Translations under genes and position numbers: made by a program
Notes under the pieces: generated by a model
Databases searched by the model: none
Told to the model about the DNA's origin: nothing
What the model saw: only the letters and a program-made list of their open reading frames with translations
Assembly (NCBI RefSeq): GCF_947498805.1
Contig: NZ_CANMLT010000001.1
Location: 434,001-498,000 of the forward strand
DNA from: an uncultured Tenacibaculum sp.
GTDB lineage: Bacteria > Bacteroidota > Bacteroidia > Flavobacteriales > Flavobacteriaceae
Length of the DNA stretch: 64,000 bases
Direction: 5' to 3'
Shown: positions 59,762-64,000 of the stretch, one piece after another
How the letters are laid out: each line of letters opens with the position of its first letter
Numbering within the stretch: the first letter of the stretch is position 1

Positions 59762-60826
59762 CTAAACGAGTACAGCTTTTGATACAAATGGATCATCCGC
59801 TTTTTCAAAGTTTTTATTTTGCAAACCAGTTAGTTCATGGTTTATAAATACATCGTCTATTTCTGAAACCACAATTAGCCTAGAAACATTTGAAGGAAAC
59901 AAATCAATTTGTTTTAAATCAACTTCTATACTACTCATTGTTCTAGCGTTTGTGAAGTAATACGTAAGTTCATTATGGCTTGAAATAGATGTCCATAAAG
60001 TTTGTGCTATGTTTGGATAGTTATCTAATGTTGATTTAAAATTTACTGGGACAGATGCATTCATAACCACCGATTGTGATTGTGTTAATGAGTCTGCTGT
60101 GCTTGTAGCTTTATATAAATGATTTAAATAATAAGAAGCTCTAGCAAATCTATCTGACGGGAAAGGACCTCCTGGTAAAGTGTTACTTGGGAAGTTATTT
60201 TCATTATTCCATTGCCATCTCCAGAATTGATTTAATTCAATTTGTTTGGCATAAGATGGCTCGTTGGTCATAACTCTGAAATTCTCATTATCGTAAATGA
60301 TAAACTCTCCGTTGTGGACTTCGATAATAGCTGATTTTCCTTGTATATCAGACACAGATAAATGTAATGAAGCTTCTTTTGTAGAACCAGGAACGATACC
60401 TCCAATTAATTGGATTTGTGTAGGAGCGTCTTTACTGAAAGCCTCTTTTACTTCTTGCACAGAACAGCAAGTGTCTAATACAAATTGTACCCATCTTAAA
60501 ACATCTAGATTTTTACAAGAACTTCCATCTGCTCTATGATAGGTAGCATTGCTGTCATATAAAAGGTTGGCAACCAGTCCTTCAGAATTTATTCCATCAG
60601 ATGCACCAAATGGAGCTTCTGTACCTACCATAGTAACAATACTGTTATATATTGGAGTCCAAGTTAAAGAACGTTCATTTTCTGGTGTTGTTCCTGATTT
60701 TATGATATCCTCATTAGGATCTACTTTAAATGCAAAAATGGTTGTCGGCATTTGGGTAGCCCAATCCATATTTCTAGCTGTAGTTAAATATCTTTTATTG
60801 TAATTGTTGAATACTCTAGTACACAT
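59762..60826 (-). CDS. Linear amide C-N hydrolase (choloylglycine hydrolase/PVA family)
   Basis: A 354-aa Ntn hydrolase. The protein starts Met-Cys-Thr-Arg, so removal of Met exposes the nucleophile Cys2. Arg18 and Asp21 in ARNMDW match the bile-salt-hydrolase numbering exactly. EGLVANLLYD, RVMTNEPSYAKQIELNQFW (Asn of the oxyanion site) and PSDRFARASYY (catalytic Arg) follow. The family cleaves amide bonds in bile salts, penicillin V or acyl-homoserine lactones. There is no signal peptide, so it is cytosolic; the substrate is unknown. It lies 14 bp after the 152-aa gene and is probably co-transcribed from the duplicated leader. Confidence 0.9.
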   Translation of the reverse strand: MCTRVFNNYNKRYLTTARNMDWATQMPTTIFAFKVDPNEDIIKSGTTPENERSLTWTPIYNSIVTMVGTEAPFGASDGINSEGLVANLLYDSNATYHRADGSSCKNLDVLRWVQFVLDTCCSVQEVKEAFSKDAPTQIQLIGGIVPGSTKEASLHLSVSDIQGKSAIIEVHNGEFIIYDNENFRVMTNEPSYAKQIELNQFWRWQWNNENNFPSNTLPGGPFPSDRFARASYYLNHLYKATSTADSLTQSQSVVMNASVPVNFKSTLDNYPNIAQTLWTSISSHNELTYYFTNARTMSSIEVDLKQIDLFPSNVSRLIVVSEIDDVFINHELTGLQNKNFEKADDPFVSKAVLV

Positions 60827-60840
60827 AGTTTTAAGGTTTT

Positions 60841-61299
60841 TTAATTGTTAGTATTTGCTAATGCTGGATTAGCTTTATTAGAGACCGTTTCAGGAGTTTC
60901 TTCTACAACTGTAAAAGGTTTTCCGTCAAAAAGATTCGCATAAAGAGCTGTTGACTCTGAATCTTCACTGCTAGATAAAACTTTTCCCGTTTCTCTACTA
61001 GCTAACACCATTCTTAAGGTACCATCTTTTAATGTCCATGTACAAATAGTAGATGCACTTAAAGATATATATGGTTTATCCACTTGTACTCTTGAGGTAG
61101 TTGCTCTTACATCCATATAGCTATTTTTTGTATTGGCAACTTTGTAATAAAAGGTATCAGATGATTTTTTATAGTTTTCTAGTTCAAAAACTACGGCTTC
61201 TTCTTTTGAACCATTACTACAGAAGATGTCTTTTTTTAATTTAACATATCCAAAGTCTTTCCCGTCTTGCTCTAATTTTAATATTACTCTTTTGTTCAT
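60841..61299 (-). CDS. Hypothetical β-rich protein, 152 aa
   Basis: I do not recognise this protein. It has no signal peptide. Alternating strands dominate: DGKDFGYVKLKKDIFCSNG, FYYKVANTKNSYMDVRA, and CTWTLKDGTLRMVLASRETGKVLSSS. The last two resemble blades of β-trefoil lectins ('Y-x-I-x-N-x-x-S-x-x-Y-L-D-V'), but this is only a visual impression. The final 20 residues are a Glu/Pro/Asn-rich tail. The gene is preceded by leader copy R1 and followed 14 bp later by the Ntn hydrolase. Confidence 0.6.
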   Translation of the reverse strand: MNKRVILKLEQDGKDFGYVKLKKDIFCSNGSKEEAVVFELENYKKSSDTFYYKVANTKNSYMDVRATTSRVQVDKPYISLSASTICTWTLKDGTLRMVLASRETGKVLSSSEDSESTALYANLFDGKPFTVVEETPETVSNKANPALANTNN

Positions 61300-61316
61300 T
61301 TTAATATAAGTTTAGG

Positions 61317-61461
61317 GTTAGTTTCCTACTCGTATGGCTTTTCGGGTTCCGCCTCGTTTTTATAGTAGTTTCTGATCTCTACGATTTTTTAATAGGATAA
61401 TTGAGATAGCGCTATGATTGTTTCCTGATGTGAAGTTACTTTTAAGCTTACTAGGTATTGA
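61317..61461 (-). repeat. Duplicated leader R1
   Basis: About 140 bp just upstream of the 152-aa gene, similar (roughly 80% by eye over the first 130 bp) to R2 at 62188-62335. Conserved parts: palindrome ATAGCGCTAT (61406-61415), the GTAG…CTAC and GGC…GCC short hairpins on the coding strand, and a 20-bp stretch ending in GGAAACTAACC next to the start codon. No TAnnTTTG box is seen within it. Confidence 0.7.
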
Positions 61462-61521
61462 GTTGAATGTTGTGAATGAGTAATTATATGTTGTGAAATA
61501 GATTTATGTTAAACTTTTTAG

Positions 61522-61562
61522 TAAAAAAAACAGCCCTTAAAACAAAATGTATAAAGAGCTGA
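61522..61562 (-). terminator. Terminator of the 50-aa peptide gene
   Basis: CAGCTCTT/AAGGGCTG stem (7 of 8 pairs) then eight T on the minus strand, 28 bp after the stop at 61589. Confidence 0.7.
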
Positions 61563-61588
61563 TAGTTTATAAATGATAAAAAATAGAT

Positions 61589-61741
61589 TTACTTTTTATG
61601 ATCAATTTTTAAAGAATATCCATCTTTTGTATTTTTCTCAACAGATATATCTACTTCGGGACTATTGGTAAATATAAAAATGTTAGGAAGATCTTTATTC
61701 ATTGAATGGTTAGTTTCAATTGTTTTAATATCTGGTTTCAT
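61589..61741 (-). CDS. Hypothetical 50-aa peptide
   Basis: A small, charged peptide (MKPDIKTIETNHSMNKDLPNIF… to KIDHKK) with no Cys and no GG leader. It lies 64 bp after the 121-aa gene and has its own strong terminator, which supports it being transcribed and real. No function assigned. Confidence 0.5.
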   Translation of the reverse strand: MKPDIKTIETNHSMNKDLPNIFIFTNSPEVDISVEKNTKDGYSLKIDHKK

Positions 61742-61805
61742 GATAAATTATTTTTTTATTATTTATTAGTAAATTAAGTACTAAACTTTCCTTATTTATC
61801 TAAGT

Positions 61806-62171
61806 TTATTTAGCGGGGTAATTGATTAATAGGTAAACTTTAGCATCTCCATGTTTACTTTCAAGTTCGGCCTTAACTTCAAAATTGGTTGTATTCTCTA
61901 CTAGTTTATAAGAATTAGAAGAAGAAAAAGGACAAGATATAGCAATGGTAATAAATCCACCAGATGACATAGCAATTGTTTGTTCAACATGTGATCCAGT
62001 TGCAGTACCTGATGTACCTTTTGTCTCAACAATTAGTTCTCTATTTGAATTTGGAGTTACATTGTTTGGACCAGAAACAATATGAGATTGTACTTCTGTT
62101 GGTTGAGAGCTAATTCCTGAATCGGTTGTTAAGTTTGTAGCGTATAAAAAGCATTTACGTTTTCCTGACAT
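61806..62171 (-). CDS. 121-aa β-rich protein, possibly aegerolysin-like
   Basis: No signal peptide. The protein is Ser/Thr/Asn-rich and strand-rich. Three places recall aegerolysins: N-terminal KCFLYATNLT (strand after a basic start), a middle P-x-x-x-x-x-L-I-V-x-x-x-G-x-S-G-x-A-x-G-S region, and FITIAISCPFSSSNSYKLVE, where aegerolysins have 'CPW-G-S-x-x-N-x-W-x-V'. The similarity is weak and read by eye. Aegerolysins bind membrane lipids and may partner with pore-forming proteins; no such partner is visible. The gene is preceded by leader copy R2. Confidence 0.55.
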   Translation of the reverse strand: MSGKRKCFLYATNLTTDSGISSQPTEVQSHIVSGPNNVTPNSNRELIVETKGTSGTATGSHVEQTIAMSSGGFITIAISCPFSSSNSYKLVENTTNFEVKAELESKHGDAKVYLLINYPAK

Positions 62172-62187
62172 AATTTAAAATTTAAAT

Positions 62188-62335
62188 GGTTAGTTTCCTA
62201 CTCATATGGCTTTTCAGATTCCGCCTCGTTTTTTATTGTAGTTTCTGAACTCTACGTTTGGTTAATTGGAAAACTGAGATAGCGCTATAGTCGTTTTCTG
62301 ATATGAAATTACTTTCAAATCAGTTACATGCTGAG
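62188..62335 (-). repeat. Duplicated leader R2
   Basis: Second copy of the leader at 61317-61461, placed 17 bp upstream of the 121-aa gene (R1 is 18 bp upstream of its gene). Palindrome ATAGCGCTAT at 62279-62288. Differences from R1 fall mainly outside the palindrome, the GTAG/CTAC and GGC/GCC pairs and the start-proximal stretch. Confidence 0.7.
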
Positions 62336-62440
62336 ATAGATGTTACGAATCGGAGATTTTGTGTTGTGAAAACCGTTTTTTACGTTTTTAAAAACGACCA
62401 GTAGAAATAGGGTGTAGTAAAGATGAATAAAAAGTACCTA

Positions 62441-62468
62441 AAAAAAATCCCCTTCGAGAGAAGGGGGG
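62441..62468 (-). terminator. Terminator of the flavin oxidase gene
   Basis: CCCCTTC/GAAGGGG stem with a 4-nt loop followed by eight T on the minus strand, just after the stop at 62475. Confidence 0.85.
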
Positions 62469-62474
62469 TTTTAT

Positions 62475-64000
62475 TTATATAATTGTTTTTCTAGTTCTAA
62501 AATGATTAAAAGGATCATTAGAGTACTTTTCTTTAACCCTAATAAGTTCCTCATAATTTTGAGCAAAATAGGTTTTTGTAGGAATGGAACTGTCTTTGAA
62601 ACTTATAAAAGCGCCGGAAGTGTTAGGGATATCAAAATCTCTACAAACTTCAATCCAATCTAAGGCTCTATTGGTATAATCATATAACGTATTGTCTTGA
62701 AAATTCTTTATTTTTTCTTCGATATACTTTTTCATTTCAGGATTCATGTTAGCGTCTAAAGCTTCCCACCAACATTGATATTGAATAGTATATTGCTTAT
62801 CGTTATAGGGAAAAGCACTATCAGTTTCAGGATTGTTTTTATAAAAGTAACCTGTAATAGCTCCTAGCGTAATATAGGAAGTGATGGTGTTTTTTCTATT
62901 ATGTTCGTTTAATAAAGGAGAGCATAAACTTTCAATTAATTTTTGATGTCCTTTTTCTCCTAAGCCTACTTTATCAACTAATCTTGAAGTTATTTTATGC
63001 GGAGCAGGAAGATCTAAATCTGGTTGTAAAGGAGTACCGGTTAATAAATAATTATCTAACAAAGAAGCTCTAATTTCATTGAAAGATTCTCTATCCCAAG
63101 AACTCATTAAGTTTTCTCCATAATTGCTTTTGTGTTTAAAGTCCGCTCCCGTTGCTGGTTCAATACAAAGCATTTCTTCTGTAACGGTAAGTATTCCTTT
63201 AAAGTTTTCGTTAACAAATGCTATCAAACTTTCTTTATTACCTTCCCAATAACCATTAAATTGACAATTGAGATTGATGGTTTTGTAAGGAACTGGAGTA
63301 TTCTGGTTCCAAGATCTTGCGCTCATTTTTAGATTGGTTCCAATAAGTTGAGGAGAATTGTTAGGTTGAATAAGCTCTTCCCACTTTTCTAGTACATCTA
63401 GAGCAGGAACGTCTCCTACAATTTCATCTGGATTAGTATTACTGTATGGATTCCAAACAATATTAAAACGATGTAGTATGTTTGGCAATTCAAAGGTTGC
63501 AATTTGAAATTCAGTTACAATACCATAACTCATTCCACCACCACCTCTAAGAGCCCAAAGTAAATCATGTATTCCCGAGCTTTGAGAAATCAAACGTATT
63601 ACTTCACCCTTTTTGTTTAATTCATATACTTTATGAATGGAACCTTCTTGTTCTATTTTTTGAATGGTACCATCTCCTAGAATAATAGTAGCACCGACTA
63701 ATCTTTCACAACACATACCATATTTTCGGGTCCAAGGCCCCCAGCCACCACCCATGGTGAATCCAGCAATACCAACAGTGGCACAAGTTCCGTGAGGTAT
63801 CATTACATCTTTATCGGCTAATTGAGATGTTAAATCTTTAAAGCGAATACCAGGTTGTATATGGGCAATCGTATCTATTACTTCAACCTTGTTCATTTTC
63901 GAAACATCGATCAATACAACATTAGTTCCGGTACATTCACCTTCATGATCATGCCCTCCAGCTCTTACGCGAAAAGGGAGCTTATTGTTTTTAGCAGCAT
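62475..64000 (-). CDS. BBE-like FAD-linked oxidoreductase (5' end outside window)
   Basis: At least 508 aa; the frame is open to the window edge, so the true start lies beyond 64000. It belongs to the VAO/berberine-bridge-enzyme family. RVRAGGHDHEG, encoded near 63960, carries the His that binds FAD covalently, and HGTCATVGIAGFTMGGGWGPW carries the Cys of the second covalent bond, so the cofactor is probably bicovalent. The C-terminal ENYEELIRVKEKYSNDPFNHFRTRKTI matches the BBE domain end ('Y-D-P-x-x-x-F'). Oxidation of sugars, alcohols or alkaloid-like products is the family role; substrate unknown. Confidence 0.88.
   Translation of the reverse strand, partial: AAKNNKLPFRVRAGGHDHEGECTGTNVVLIDVSKMNKVEVIDTIAHIQPGIRFKDLTSQLADKDVMIPHGTCATVGIAGFTMGGGWGPWTRKYGMCCERLVGATIILGDGTIQKIEQEGSIHKVYELNKKGEVIRLISQSSGIHDLLWALRGGGGMSYGIVTEFQIATFELPNILHRFNIVWNPYSNTNPDEIVGDVPALDVLEKWEELIQPNNSPQLIGTNLKMSARSWNQNTPVPYKTINLNCQFNGYWEGNKESLIAFVNENFKGILTVTEEMLCIEPATGADFKHKSNYGENLMSSWDRESFNEIRASLLDNYLLTGTPLQPDLDLPAPHKITSRLVDKVGLGEKGHQKLIESLCSPLLNEHNRKNTITSYITLGAITGYFYKNNPETDSAFPYNDKQYTIQYQCWWEALDANMNPEMKKYIEEKIKNFQDNTLYDYTNRALDWIEVCRDFDIPNTSGAFISFKDSSIPTKTYFAQNYEELIRVKEKYSNDPFNHFRTRKTII

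Noticed and set aside
59762..60826. Penicillin or bile-salt resistance gene
   Set aside because: Family membership is clear but the substrate cannot be inferred from sequence, and a marine origin makes bile salts unlikely.
1..64000. Insertion sequences, prophage, CRISPR-Cas or known defence systems
   Set aside because: I found no transposase, integrase, phage structural gene, cas gene or restriction enzyme in any frame; only small dispersed repeats are present.

Overview
The window is AT-rich (by eye about one third G+C) chromosomal DNA. It almost certainly comes from a marine Flavobacteriaceae bacterium of the Tenacibaculum/Polaribacter/Kordia type; the genus is not resolved. The evidence is gene content (HmuY, DUF6607, DUF2911, YwqK/MORN proteins, a RibB with a decayed GTP cyclohydrolase II half, MutS2 without Smr, LytTR systems with propeller kinases), the near absence of Shine-Dalgarno sequences, and promoters of the Bacteroidetes TAnnTTTG type in front of many genes.

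Layout. Positions 1-3200 are gene-poor but rich in small elements: a six-cysteine double-glycine leader peptide, an NTF2-like protein, a possible gene relic, and a run of short terminator-ended RNA candidates that share a hairpin with a G-rich loop. Positions 3200-21060 are a housekeeping block: HEAT, MORN and lipoprotein genes, mnmA, nitronate monooxygenase, ribB, LptF/G permease, LolA-like, ftsK, dgkA, tpx, MATE, OmpA-like, mutS2. Positions 21168-26425 hold four tandem secreted kelch paralogues followed by ung. Positions 26568-39041 hold DUF2911, an LpxH-like phosphatase with a glycosyltransferase, secA, DUF2795, PduO-type adenosyltransferase, thioesterase, dnaA, a low-molecular-weight phosphatase, an RsmI-like methylase, an LpxL-like acyltransferase and a rhomboid protease. 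Then come three identical tRNA-Gly genes, another G-loop RNA candidate at 39.63 kb, a GNAT, an MBL-fold protein, tRNA-Met, a START-like protein, a class IV aminotransferase and YqgE.

Positions 43436-47992 carry a LytTR response regulator, its propeller histidine kinase, a lipoprotein, a 71-aa protein preceded by two direct repeats exactly 21 bp apart (LytTR-site architecture), and a second six-cysteine double-glycine peptide. Positions 48106-55967 are an iron/heme acquisition locus built around a divergent promoter: a TonB receptor with an HmuY-like lipoprotein in one direction, and DUF6607, an ankyrin protein, a DUF2271 protein and a PepSY-flavodoxin-reductase fusion in the other. After a lipoprotein and uvrA, positions 59762-64000 hold an accessory cluster: an N-terminal-Cys Ntn hydrolase, a 152-aa protein, a 50-aa peptide, a 121-aa protein with weak aegerolysin-like features, and a flavin oxidase cut by the window edge. 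The 152-aa and 121-aa genes share a duplicated leader of about 140 bp.

The most novel observations are the G-loop RNA family (seven sites, two of them clear tandem paralogues); the pair of orphan cysteine-rich GG peptides with the same 14-bp element 60-61 bp upstream of both starts; the candidate LytTR-type operator; the duplicated leader in the 60-62 kb cluster; and the TonB-box-like segment in the kelch proteins. All functions were read by eye; no database search was run.
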